DNA from: Sphingobacterium sp. FBM7-1
GTDB lineage: Bacteria; Bacteroidota; Bacteroidia; Sphingobacteriales; Sphingobacteriaceae
DNA length: 64,000 bases
NCBI RefSeq assembly: GCF_020687765.1
Contig: NZ_JAJEWJ010000001.1
Span: forward strand, 682,001 to 746,000
Direction: 5' to 3'
A program made the translations under genes and the position numbers. The notes beneath the pieces were generated by a model that worked only from the letters and a program-made list of their open reading frames with translations, searched no databases and was not told where the DNA came from. Positions 14,121 through 22,676 of the stretch are shown here, one piece after another. Positions within the stretch are counted from its first letter, which is position 1, and every line of letters begins with the position of its first letter.

Positions 14121-14837
14121 TTAAGGGTTCGTACTAAAAATAGATCCATTTGCGATCAGCGCGCGTCGATTCATTTTCAGTATATCCACCACCCATTCTG
14201 CGAAATCTTCCGGCTGCAGCACCTTATCGGGGTTGCCGTCGGTTAAGCCGCCTTCTATACTCATATCCGTCGCAATAGTGCTCGGCGTTAATGTTATCAC
14301 CCGGATATCGTCTTTACGCCATTCCGCCATCATCGACTGCGAAAGCGAAATCACCGCCGCTTTGGAAGCCGCATAAGCCGCCATACCCGCGCCACCCTTC
14401 AGACCTGCTGTAGATGCCACGTTGATAATATCACCCTGCCCTGCTGTTTTGAGATACGGATATACCGCTCTTGCCACGTTATAAACACCAAAAAAGTTAA
14501 TATCAAATACCTTTTGGAAATCCTCCGGTACCATCTCCATCACTTTGCCAAACTGGCCTACCCCCGCATTGTTTACTAAAATGTGTACACCCCCAAGCGC
14601 CTCTGCCAACTCGTTTATCCCTTTTTCCACCTGTGCATTATCGGCGACGTTAAATACAGCATAGTGCGCTTCCACACCATACCCCCGAAGCTCTTCCACT
14701 GCCGATTGTAATTTCTGTTCATTTTGTCCCGTGATACCCACATGGACACCTTCTGCCGCTAGTGCTAATGCAACTGCCTTTCCCAAACCACGGCCGCCGC
14801 CGGTGATAATTGCTTTTTTACCTTTTAATGCTGTCAT
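14121..14837 (-). CDS. Short-chain dehydrogenase/reductase (FabG-like)
   Basis: A 238-residue classical SDR with a Rossmann fold that would use NAD(P)H to reduce a carbonyl or oxidise an alcohol in the cytoplasm. Visible motifs: cofactor-binding ITGGGRGLGKAVAL near the N-terminus, LVNNAGVGQFG, the catalytic Ser in NVASTAGLKGG, and the YxxxK pair in MAAYAASKAAVIS. Length and motif order match 3-oxoacyl-ACP-reductase-like SDRs. It stands alone, with no fatty-acid genes nearby, so a housekeeping FabG role is not supported; substrate unknown. Transcription ends at the hairpin 23 bp downstream. Confidence 0.9.
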   Translation of the reverse strand: MTALKGKKAIITGGGRGLGKAVALALAAEGVHVGITGQNEQKLQSAVEELRGYGVEAHYAVFNVADNAQVEKGINELAEALGGVHILVNNAGVGQFGKVMEMVPEDFQKVFDINFFGVYNVARAVYPYLKTAGQGDIINVASTAGLKGGAGMAAYAASKAAVISLSQSMMAEWRKDDIRVITLTPSTIATDMSIEGGLTDGNPDKVLQPEDFAEWVVDILKMNRRALIANGSIFSTNP

Positions 14838-15245
14838 CTTGATGTTGTTGTAATCTATTCAAAAATAAGAATATTTTTCGAATCCTATTGACGTCGGAAG
14901 TACTACCCGCAAATTATGAGGTGTGTTATTTATAATAGAAAATCACAAAAACACCGATTTTATAATCGTTTTTCACAAAATATATAGCATAGCTAATCAA
15001 CGATCATAGGTACTTTCATGGCTCAAATAGGATGCATATCATTGGGTTTATATTTTCGTCAATGGTCAACTCATTACTTAGCGTTGATGTTATAGGCTTA
15101 CTGATGAGTCGGTTTTGTAACTTTCTTGTACAAACATAATGCAATAGTGAATTTTCGGGGTTGGAATATTGTTCAAAGATGTCTAAAATAAGCGCAAAAA
15201 GAAGCCTAACGTAAATGATTCACGGTACGGACGTCCCCTATAAAA
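14838..15245. other. Intergenic region, no gene seen
   Basis: About 400 bp of AT-rich sequence between the SDR gene and the msrA terminator. I see no ORF, tRNA or clear repeat beyond short AT-rich matches. It must include the SDR promoter. Confidence 0.6.
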
Positions 15246-15267
15246 AAACCTCGCATTACCGAGGTTT
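15246..15267 (-). terminator. Rho-independent terminator of msrA
   Basis: AAACCTCG and CGAGGTTT form an 8-bp perfect stem around CATTAC, followed on the minus strand by a run of seven T. It lies 31 bp beyond the msrA stop codon. Confidence 0.85.
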
Positions 15268-15298
15268 ATTACGAGGTTTCGCGCAGTAAATAAGCCTA

Positions 15299-15811
15299 TT
15301 ATTTATATTCTTTTAAGAATTTTTGTAGCTTGGGAGCGATCACTGCGGCGCAGTATGGATTGCTTGGATTTTGATTAAAATAATCGTGATGGTAATCTTC
15401 AGCTTCCCAAAATGTAGTAGCAGGCTCTACTGCAGTCACAATAGGATCTTCAAAAACGGAATGCTTTTCCAATTCTTGAATAAAATGTTCAACAGCTTCC
15501 TTCTGGGCGTCATCGTGATAAAATACAACTGAACGATACTGCGTTCCTACATCGTTCCCTTGCCTATTGAGCGTCGTCGGATCATGCGTTTTAAAAAACA
15601 CTTTTAATAATGTCATAAAATCGACCTTGTTTTCATCGAAATCCAATTGTATTACTTCGACATGATCCGTATCACCGTTACACACCTCTTTATATGTCGG
15701 GTTAGTTGTCTTTCCTCCCATATAACCGGGCAATACGCTCCGAATCCCGTCGATGTTTTGGAATATCACCTCCGTACACCAAAAACATCCTCCTCCAAAT
15801 GTTGCTTTCAT
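15299..15811 (-). CDS. msrA: Peptide-methionine (S)-S-oxide reductase MsrA
   Basis: A 170-residue MsrA that reduces methionine-S-sulfoxide in proteins, a repair enzyme for oxidative damage. The N-terminal signature GGGCFWCTE carries the catalytic Cys (C9), followed by VLPGYMGG, the HVEVIQLDFDE segment and the conserved HHDYFNQNPSNPYC near the C-terminus. I chose the ATG at 15811; the open frame runs further upstream but the extra 37 residues are not MsrA-like and overlap the divergent gene. No MsrB domain is fused. It is divergent from the dipeptide epimerase and has its own terminator. Confidence 0.95.
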   Translation of the reverse strand: MKATFGGGCFWCTEVIFQNIDGIRSVLPGYMGGKTTNPTYKEVCNGDTDHVEVIQLDFDENKVDFMTLLKVFFKTHDPTTLNRQGNDVGTQYRSVVFYHDDAQKEAVEHFIQELEKHSVFEDPIVTAVEPATTFWEAEDYHHDYFNQNPSNPYCAAVIAPKLQKFLKEYK

Positions 15812-15931
15812 GGTATAAAGATACGAGGAAGAAATTAAAAATAGAATAGGTTTTGCGTATGCGAAAAAGTGTATATTTTCGTTCAGAACAAATTGAAGAA
15901 CATGCAAACAGCAATATGGCATATCCGGAAA

Positions 15932-16954
15932 ATGGGAAAATTCATTTTACGTTTTCGACCTTACACCTTGGAAATAAAACATGTATTTACGGTGGCGGCG
16001 TTTAGCCGTAACACCACCCCAGTCGTATTGATCGAACTGGAGTATGATGGTGTAGTAGGTTATGGTGAAGCGAGTATGCCTCCGTATCTTGGTGAATCGC
16101 AAGAAAGTGTCATCAGTTTTTTGAACAAAATCGATCTATCGACATACAGTTCGCCGTTTCAGACTGAAGACATACTACAGTATATAGATGACATCCAAGA
16201 GCAGCATACCGCGGCGAAAGCTTGCATCGATATTGCCCTACACGATTTATTAGGGAAGCTCTTGGGGCAACCTTATCATAAAGTATGGGGACTGAATCCT
16301 GCGCTTATCCCTCCTACATCCTTTACGATCGGGATGGATACGGAAGAGATCGTGCGTCAGAAGGTATCTGAAGCACAACAATTTAAGATATTAAAAGTCA
16401 AACTTGGTCTCGAAACCGACAAAATGATGATCAAAACCATCCGGTCCATGACCGATGTTCCATTGTGTGCTGATGTTAACCAAGGTTGGAAAAATAAAGA
16501 ACAGGCATTGGAGATGGCGCAATGGCTAGCCGAGCAAAATGTGGTTTTCCTCGAACAACCCATGCCCAAGGAACAAATAGATGATATGGCTTGGTTAACG
16601 GAACGTTCCCCTATTCCAACTATAGCAGACGAAGGATGCCAACGTTATTCAGATATTATCGGTTTAAAAGACGTTTATAGCGGTATAAACATCAAACTCA
16701 TGAAATGCACAGGGATGCGCGAAGCCAAAAAAATGGCCGAACTTGCTGGTGCTTTAGATCTAAAAGTAATGCTTGGCTGCATGACAGAAACCTCTTGTGC
16801 GATTTCCGCTGCGGCACAGCTAGCCCCTCTTGTAGACTGGGCGGATCTCGATGGAGCACTCCTCATTAACAATGATATTTACAAAGGGATGTATGTTCAT
16901 GAAGGCAGATGTGTATTAACCGATTTGCCCGGCATTGGTATTATAAAAAAATAG
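15932..16954 (+). CDS. Dipeptide epimerase (enolase superfamily, L-Ala-D/L-Glu type)
   Basis: A 340-residue muconate-lactonising-like enolase-superfamily enzyme, probably epimerising L-Ala-D-Glu from murein peptides in recycling. The catalytic set is complete: KVK (K155 and K157), metal ligands D181 (DVNQGW), E208 (FLEQP) and D233 (ADEG), and K255 in INIKLMK. Capping-domain features (TYRP-like FRPYTLEIKHVFTVA and the SRNTTPVVLIE segment) fit the family. Starts at 15869 and 15902 are also open; I favour 15932 because homologues begin just before the RPY...KH segment. A hairpin terminator follows directly. Exact dipeptide specificity cannot be seen. Confidence 0.85.
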   Translation: MGKFILRFRPYTLEIKHVFTVAAFSRNTTPVVLIELEYDGVVGYGEASMPPYLGESQESVISFLNKIDLSTYSSPFQTEDILQYIDDIQEQHTAAKACIDIALHDLLGKLLGQPYHKVWGLNPALIPPTSFTIGMDTEEIVRQKVSEAQQFKILKVKLGLETDKMMIKTIRSMTDVPLCADVNQGWKNKEQALEMAQWLAEQNVVFLEQPMPKEQIDDMAWLTERSPIPTIADEGCQRYSDIIGLKDVYSGINIKLMKCTGMREAKKMAELAGALDLKVMLGCMTETSCAISAAAQLAPLVDWADLDGALLINNDIYKGMYVHEGRCVLTDLPGIGIIKK

Positions 16955-16983
16955 CGAAGTCGCTTTGTGCGACTTCGCTATTT
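16949..16983. terminator. Bidirectional terminator between dipeptide epimerase and sodium symporter genes
   Basis: A 15-bp perfect stem (AAATAGCGAAGTCGC and complement) with loop TTTGT overlaps the stop of the plus-strand gene and lies 18 bp from the end of the minus-strand symporter gene. Confidence 0.88.
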
Positions 16984-17000
16984 ACACGAACCTGATGTCG

Positions 17001-18683
17001 TTACCAATACATGATATACAAAGCAGCGGTTATCAAGGTCACTAACAGGGCGCCCACGACAAAACCGGGATGTGCTTTGAACATCTTGGCATCTACTTCC
17101 AAGCCATTTGGCACGACCCCTTTCGCATTTTCTATTTTGCTAATGACGTACATACCAATAATACAGATAACAAATACAAATCCCATACGATCTAGGAATG
17201 GTATCTCGTATAAACCACTTGCTGGATTTATTACAGCGAAACCCGTTGTATTCAAGAATGATAGGTCTGCAAAATTTGGCAAAAATTTAAAGAAAACAGA
17301 TAAAAGGAATCCTCCTATCGTGGCAAACAAAGCTGCATTCGACGTGGTTTTCTTCCAGAAGAAGCCCAATATGAACATCGCAAAAATACCTGGTGATACA
17401 AAACCGGTATATTCCTGAATATACTGAAAACCGCCTTTCTTATCAATACCTAGATGTGGTGCGATGAGCACAGCGAGAATCATGGATACGATAATCGTAA
17501 TTTTGCCGGTGTTAACCAACTGTCTTTCTGAAGCCGTCTTATTAAATACCTTCTGATAAATGTCCAGTGAGAATATCGTGGCTACACTATTTGCTTTCCC
17601 GGCCAATGAGGCTACTACGGCTGCTGTTAACGCCGCAAACGATAATCCTTTTAAGCCTGAAGGCAACAAGTTCAACAAAACTGGGTAAGCTCGGTCTGGA
17701 TTCAGTTCGCCGCCCTGTAGCATCTCTGCTTGAAAGTGTCCATCTTTCCAAAGCACGTAAGCAGCGATACCCGGAAGTACAACGATAACAGGCATTAACA
17801 ACTTCAAGAAAGCAGCGAATAATATACCATTACGTGCTGTTTTTAAATCCGCACCTAATGCCCGCTGGGTAATATATTGATTACAGCCCCAATAATTAAG
17901 ATTTACAATCCACATACCACCGATGAGCACTGATAATCCAGGTAAATCAAGATAGTTTTCATTGTCTTTCGCAAAAATCATCTCGAAATGCTCGGAAGCT
18001 TTATCAGTCATAATAGCATATCCACTCAGCACACCATCGCTACCATAATGTTCAGAAACCAAATTCAGCGCTAAATAGGTTGTTGCCAAACCACCAAGGA
18101 TCAGAAAAAACACTTGAATAACGTCTGTATATCCAATTACTTTCATTCCACCTAAGGTGATAATGACGGCAAACACGGCAATAGCATACATGCAGAATTC
18201 TAAACTGAATCCAGATATACTGCTGACCGCCAATGCACCCAGATATAAGATAGAGGTTAAATTGACCACCACATATAAGGCTAACCAAAAAACAGCCATA
18301 ATCATAGCCACTGTTCCGTTATAACGCTTATGCAGGAATTGTGGCATCGTGAAAATTTTATTTTTTAGATAAACCGGTATAAAGAATACGGCGACAATAA
18401 TCAACGTAATTGCCGCCATCCATTCGTATGTGGCAATCGCCAATCCCATCTTAAAGCCCGAACCACTCATACCAATGAACTGTTCTGCTGAAATATTGGA
18501 AGCGATTAGCGATGCGCCAATCGCCCACCACGTTAATGATCCCTCGGCTAGAAAATAATCCTTAGAATCCCCTCCTATTACCTTCGATCTTTTCTTGTTA
18601 TAGACCCAGATTCCATACGTCGCTACAATAACGAAATAAACTAGGAAAACTAAGTAGTCTGGGGTTGATAATATATTATTCAT
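17001..18683 (-). CDS. Sodium:solute symporter (SSS/SLC5 family), probable xylose or sugar transporter
   Basis: A 560-residue inner-membrane protein with about 13-14 hydrophobic segments, carrying SSS-family features: the N-terminal WWAIGASLIASNISAEQFIGMSG, LNYWGCNQYITQRALGA, and AALTAAVVASLAGKANSVATIFS. It would take up sugar with sodium. It is the third gene after xylB and xylA on the same strand, 47 bp from xylA, which suggests xylose or a xyloside as substrate; this is inference from the operon. The vertebrate SGLT-like motif WYWC region is replaced by NLNYWGCNQ. The gene ends at the shared terminator. Confidence 0.88.
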   Translation of the reverse strand: MNNILSTPDYLVFLVYFVIVATYGIWVYNKKRSKVIGGDSKDYFLAEGSLTWWAIGASLIASNISAEQFIGMSGSGFKMGLAIATYEWMAAITLIIVAVFFIPVYLKNKIFTMPQFLHKRYNGTVAMIMAVFWLALYVVVNLTSILYLGALAVSSISGFSLEFCMYAIAVFAVIITLGGMKVIGYTDVIQVFFLILGGLATTYLALNLVSEHYGSDGVLSGYAIMTDKASEHFEMIFAKDNENYLDLPGLSVLIGGMWIVNLNYWGCNQYITQRALGADLKTARNGILFAAFLKLLMPVIVVLPGIAAYVLWKDGHFQAEMLQGGELNPDRAYPVLLNLLPSGLKGLSFAALTAAVVASLAGKANSVATIFSLDIYQKVFNKTASERQLVNTGKITIIVSMILAVLIAPHLGIDKKGGFQYIQEYTGFVSPGIFAMFILGFFWKKTTSNAALFATIGGFLLSVFFKFLPNFADLSFLNTTGFAVINPASGLYEIPFLDRMGFVFVICIIGMYVISKIENAKGVVPNGLEVDAKMFKAHPGFVVGALLVTLITAALYIMYW

Positions 18684-18730
18684 ACGGTTTATTTGATCTT
18701 GACGGCTAAGGTAATAAAAGAATTTAAAAA

Positions 18731-20059
18731 TTAAATAAATCGATTTATTATATTTTCAATATACTCCTGTCTACCACTGGTTAATGTTGGTTCTCCATGC
18801 TGTAACGCATAGCTTCTTAAATCTTCCAGTTGTAATTTCCCATTTTCAAATGCTGCCCCCTCCTCTTTATCAAAACTGCTATACCGTGTTTTTCGTATGG
18901 CTTTATAGTCTGAGTGCTGCAAAATATCGTCCGCAATGGTCAACGCTCTGGCAAAATTATCCATCCCTCCGATGTGCGCATGGAAAAGATCTGCTGGATC
19001 TGTTGAATTTCGACGTATTTTGGCGTCAAAATTCACACCTCCGCCTTGCAGACCACCGGCTTCTAAAATAACGAGTAGCGATTCGGCAAGTTCGTTTAAG
19101 TTATTAGGGAATTGATCCGTGTCCCAGCCGTTCTGGTAATCGCCACGATTGGCGTCAATAGAACCGAGTAAGCCCGCATCTGCAGCGACTTGTAATTCAT
19201 GTTGAAAGGTGTGTCCTGCTAATGTAGCATGATTTACTTCTAGATTTAATTTGAAATCTTCCAATAGATCGAATTGACGTAGAAATCCTATCACGGTTGC
19301 TGCATCATAGTCATACTGATGTTTCGTAGGCTCACATGGTTTCGGCTCGATCAAGAACGTCCCCTTAAATCCTTGTTTTCTCGCGTAGTCTTTTGCCATA
19401 TGAAGAAAACGTGCAAGATGCTCCTGTTCGCGTTTCATATCGGTATTTAATAAAGACATGTAACCTTCACGTCCGCCCCAAAACACATAATTTTCGCCCC
19501 CCAAAGCGATTGTTGCGTCGATTGCCGCTTTCACTTGTGCACCGGCATGCGCCACCACTTGGAAATCTGGATTAGTAGCCGCACCATTCATAAAACGATG
19601 GTGACTAAAGAGATTCGCGGTTCCCCACAGTAACTTTACGCCACTTTGTGCTTGCTTTTCCTTCGCGTAGGCTACGATCTGTTCTAAATGGCGTTCGTTT
19701 TCGGCGATATCGTCGGTATAGTCAATCAAATCCACGTCATGGAAACAATAGTAAGGAAGCTGCATTTTAGTAATAAATTCAAAAGCTGCATCCATTTTGT
19801 CTTTAGCCCGCTCAAGAATGGTTGCTTTTTTATCCCAAGGGAAAAACAACGTGGGACCACCAAATGGATCTGATCCGTTTGCATTGAAAGAATGCCAGTA
19901 GGCACAGGCAAACTTGAAGTGCTCTGCCATTGTCTTTCCCGCTACTACGCGAGAAGCATCATACCAACGAAATGCGAGGGGATTATCTGAATCCCGGCCT
20001 TCGAACTTAATTTGTCCGATGTCTTTGAAATAGGTTTGGTTTCCTGTTAAAATGTTCAT
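18731..20059 (-). CDS. xylA: Xylose isomerase
   Basis: A 442-residue class II xylose isomerase converting D-xylose to D-xylulose in the cytoplasm with two divalent metals. Diagnostic segments are visible: [17 protein letters not shown] (catalytic His), [33 protein letters not shown] (metal-binding Glu, Lys), [19 protein letters not shown], and [20 protein letters not shown]. Length and order match the Bacteroidetes class II enzyme. It begins 5 bp after xylB ends and is followed by a sodium symporter, forming a compact xylose uptake and entry operon. Confidence 0.97.
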   Translation of the reverse strand: MNILTGNQTYFKDIGQIKFEGRDSDNPLAFRWYDASRVVAGKTMAEHFKFACAYWHSFNANGSDPFGGPTLFFPWDKKATILERAKDKMDAAFEFITKMQLPYYCFHDVDLIDYTDDIAENERHLEQIVAYAKEKQAQSGVKLLWGTANLFSHHRFMNGAATNPDFQVVAHAGAQVKAAIDATIALGGENYVFWGGREGYMSLLNTDMKREQEHLARFLHMAKDYARKQGFKGTFLIEPKPCEPTKHQYDYDAATVIGFLRQFDLLEDFKLNLEVNHATLAGHTFQHELQVAADAGLLGSIDANRGDYQNGWDTDQFPNNLNELAESLLVILEAGGLQGGGVNFDAKIRRNSTDPADLFHAHIGGMDNFARALTIADDILQHSDYKAIRKTRYSSFDKEEGAAFENGKLQLEDLRSYALQHGEPTLTSGRQEYIENIINRFI

Positions 20060-20064
20060 TGTTT

Positions 20065-21546
20065 TTAATTTGATAGTTTATATTCTAGACTTTTTTTCCA
20101 TTGCGCATATAGATCATTATATAATTCTACTTGAGCAGGCTCGATTGTCGCACGTTTCTTCAATCCCGAAAATGCCTCTTTCCGATCGCGGTAAATGCCT
20201 ATACCTAATCCAGCGCCTAAAGCGGCTCCCACGCTGCCATCATTTTCATATAATTCTACGCTAACGCCGGTGGCAGCGGCAAAAGATTGTTGAAATACAG
20301 GACTTAAAAATAAATTAGCATGTCCAGCTCGTACAATTTCTGGTTGAATACCATTTTCACGCATGATATCTAGCCCGTATCGGAATGCAAATGCAATTCC
20401 TTCCTGCGCCGCACGCCAGAGATGTGCTGCGCTGTGGCGTAAAAAATCCATATTTTCTATATGTGCTTGTACAGTTTTATTCAACAACATTCGTTCAGCA
20501 CCGTTTCCAAAGGGTAATACTTGAACTCCTTCGGAACCAATAGGAATTTGAGCGGCCTGTTCATTAATTTGTGGATAGTCATAGCCTGCCCCGGTGACTT
20601 TTTTTAACCAACTGTTCTGAATACCGGTTCCATTAATACACAATAACACCCCAAGATTTGGCTTGCTATCCTGATAATTCACATGGGCAAAGGTATTTAC
20701 CCGTGATTCTTGATCATAAACAAGTTTATCTGTCACCGCGTAAATAACGCCGGATGTTCCTGCGGTAGCTGCCACTTCTCCTGGTTCAAATACGTTCAAC
20801 GAAAGGGCATTATTAGGTTGATCTCCTGCTTTAAAGGTCACTACAACATCCGTCGACAACCCCAATTCTACAGCAACAGTAGGGCGAATTTTTCCGTAGG
20901 TCGAGAAAACAGGTAAAAGATCAGGTGCCAAGTTAGCGTCGATTCCGTAATGATTCAACAGCAGGTCGGAAAGTTTATTTTTTTCAAAATTCCATAAAAT
21001 ACCTTCTGATATAGAACTTATATTCGAATTTATCTCCCCCGTAAAACACATACTCAGATAGTCCCCAGGCAACATAAATTTGTCGATTTGCGCATACAAG
21101 TCCGGCTCATGTTGCTTTACCCAAGCCAATTTGGATGCCGTAAAATTGCCCGGTGAATTTAAATGTGCTGACAAAAAGTTCTGCTTCTTTAACTCCGAAT
21201 AAGCATTATTTCCCAGTTCCACCGCGCGGCTATCACACCAAATGATCGCATTACGTAGTGGCTTCTGCATTTTATCGACAACTACCAAACCATGCATTTG
21301 GTATGCAATTCCAATAGCGCCAATGTCTTTTGGATTATATAAGCCACTTTGGTGTGCTTTTTTTATAGCTTCTTTGGTATCTGCCCACCAAGTCAATGGA
21401 TCCTGCTCAGCCCATCCAGCCTTGTCAGAGAGAATGGGTGCCTCGGATTCGGGAAAACTTGCAGAAACTATCCGGGTGTTCGTTGTCGCATCTACAACGG
21501 AAACTTTTATAGACGATGTACCTAAATCTATTCCTAATAATAACAT
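20065..21546 (-). CDS. xylB: Xylulokinase (FGGY family)
   Basis: A 493-residue FGGY carbohydrate kinase that phosphorylates D-xylulose to xylulose-5-phosphate for the pentose phosphate pathway. The N-terminal ATPase segment [18 protein letters not shown], the substrate-contact [19 protein letters not shown] and the C-terminal [13 protein letters not shown] are typical. It is first in the xylB-xylA-symporter operon. A LacI-type operator lies 31-46 bp upstream of its start, so LacI-family control is likely, with derepression by xylose or a derivative (inference). Confidence 0.95.
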   Translation of the reverse strand: MLLLGIDLGTSSIKVSVVDATTNTRIVSASFPESEAPILSDKAGWAEQDPLTWWADTKEAIKKAHQSGLYNPKDIGAIGIAYQMHGLVVVDKMQKPLRNAIIWCDSRAVELGNNAYSELKKQNFLSAHLNSPGNFTASKLAWVKQHEPDLYAQIDKFMLPGDYLSMCFTGEINSNISSISEGILWNFEKNKLSDLLLNHYGIDANLAPDLLPVFSTYGKIRPTVAVELGLSTDVVVTFKAGDQPNNALSLNVFEPGEVAATAGTSGVIYAVTDKLVYDQESRVNTFAHVNYQDSKPNLGVLLCINGTGIQNSWLKKVTGAGYDYPQINEQAAQIPIGSEGVQVLPFGNGAERMLLNKTVQAHIENMDFLRHSAAHLWRAAQEGIAFAFRYGLDIMRENGIQPEIVRAGHANLFLSPVFQQSFAAATGVSVELYENDGSVGAALGAGLGIGIYRDRKEAFSGLKKRATIEPAQVELYNDLYAQWKKSLEYKLSN

Positions 21547-21576
21547 CCTATGTATATCTTAAATAGTGGCCACACA

Positions 21577-21592
21577 ATGCAACCGCTTGCAT
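21577..21592. promoter_or_regulatory. LacI-family operator in the xylB/regulator divergent region
   Basis: ATGCAACCGCTTGCAT is a 16-bp near-perfect palindrome with a central CG and half-sites ATGCAA/TTGCAT, the usual shape of LacI/GalR sites. It lies between xylB (minus) and the lacI-type gene (plus) and could control both. Confidence 0.75.
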
Positions 21593-21646
21593 AAAATTAT
21601 TTAATAAATTTTATATTTACAAAAATTAAGTTTAAAAGATTTTATT

Positions 21647-22672
21647 TTGGCTAAAAAAACCACCGTTTACGACATTGCTAAAGAGCTCAATATCACGGTA
21701 TCTACTGTATCTAGGGCGTTAAATAACATATCTACAATAAGTGAAGCAACGCGCAAGGCTGTACAAGAAACGGCCATACGTTTAAATTATCGCCCTAATA
21801 AAATTGCGTCTTCGCTTACTTCCGGAAAGACTTATACGATAGGTGTCATTATTCCCAGCGCTCAAGTGCAATATTTTGCCTCTGTAATACATGCCTTGGA
21901 AACCTCCTTGAAATCGTTTGGCTATAGTATTCTACTTTATCAATCCAACGAATCGCTCATTTCGGAAAAGAATGGTATAACTACACTTTTAGAGGCCCAA
22001 GTAGATGGGATAGTAGCCTCCATGTCTTTGGAAACAAAAGATCCTAGCCATTTTGAAAAAGTAAAAGAAGAAGGTAAACCGCTTATTATTTTTGACCGTA
22101 CACACGACGATCTGCAGTGTGCCATGGTGAAAATTGATGATGTACGAGCCGGGTATATAGCGACTAAACACCTATTGGACGAGGGATATCGGAAAATAGC
22201 TTATATTACTACAGCGCATAAAATCAAAATCTTTAATGAGCGCTATGAGGGTTATCTCCTAGCATTACAGGAAGCGGGTTTGCCTGCTAACCCCGCGTAT
22301 ACCATTTCTGGCAATTTGACGGTAGAGGGGGGCTACACCGGTACACAGCAACTCTTAAAGCTTCGTGAACAACCGGATGCTATCATCGGTGGAGACGATT
22401 ATGTGGCGTTAGGAATTATTAAAGCATTGCACGAGAAAAATATTACACCCCCGGAAATCGGTGTTATCGGCTTTGCTAATCAAAATTTCTCCGAGCATAT
22501 TATACCAAGCCTCTCGACCATAGACCAACAAGCGCTCAAGATAGGAGCTGCTTGTGCAACGATGTTTCTGAAGATTATTGACCAATCGCTGGACGCACGT
22601 GCCGCACAAAAACCTGTCGTCATCGAGCCTTTACTTTTGGCCCGCGAATCTACGCGCAGGACAACAAAATAG
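21647..22672 (+). CDS. LacI-family transcriptional regulator, probable xylose regulator
   Basis: A 341-residue LacI-type repressor: N-terminal helix-turn-helix and hinge (KKTTVYDIAKELNITVSTVSRALNN...NYRPNKIASSL, residues 3-60) and a periplasmic-binding-protein-like sensor domain (about 62-335; TIGVIIPS, IIFDRTHDDL, AIIGGDDYVALGIIKAL, STIDQQALKIG). The start is a TTG at 21647; no ATG lies in frame near the start of the homologous region and AAAAG precedes it. It is divergent from the xylose operon, with a palindromic operator between them, so it very likely represses xylB-xylA-symporter and itself. The inducer is not readable from sequence. Confidence 0.9.
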   Translation: MAKKTTVYDIAKELNITVSTVSRALNNISTISEATRKAVQETAIRLNYRPNKIASSLTSGKTYTIGVIIPSAQVQYFASVIHALETSLKSFGYSILLYQSNESLISEKNGITTLLEAQVDGIVASMSLETKDPSHFEKVKEEGKPLIIFDRTHDDLQCAMVKIDDVRAGYIATKHLLDEGYRKIAYITTAHKIKIFNERYEGYLLALQEAGLPANPAYTISGNLTVEGGYTGTQQLLKLREQPDAIIGGDDYVALGIIKALHEKNITPPEIGVIGFANQNFSEHIIPSLSTIDQQALKIGAACATMFLKIIDQSLDARAAQKPVVIEPLLLARESTRRTTK

Positions 22673-22676
22673 GTCG

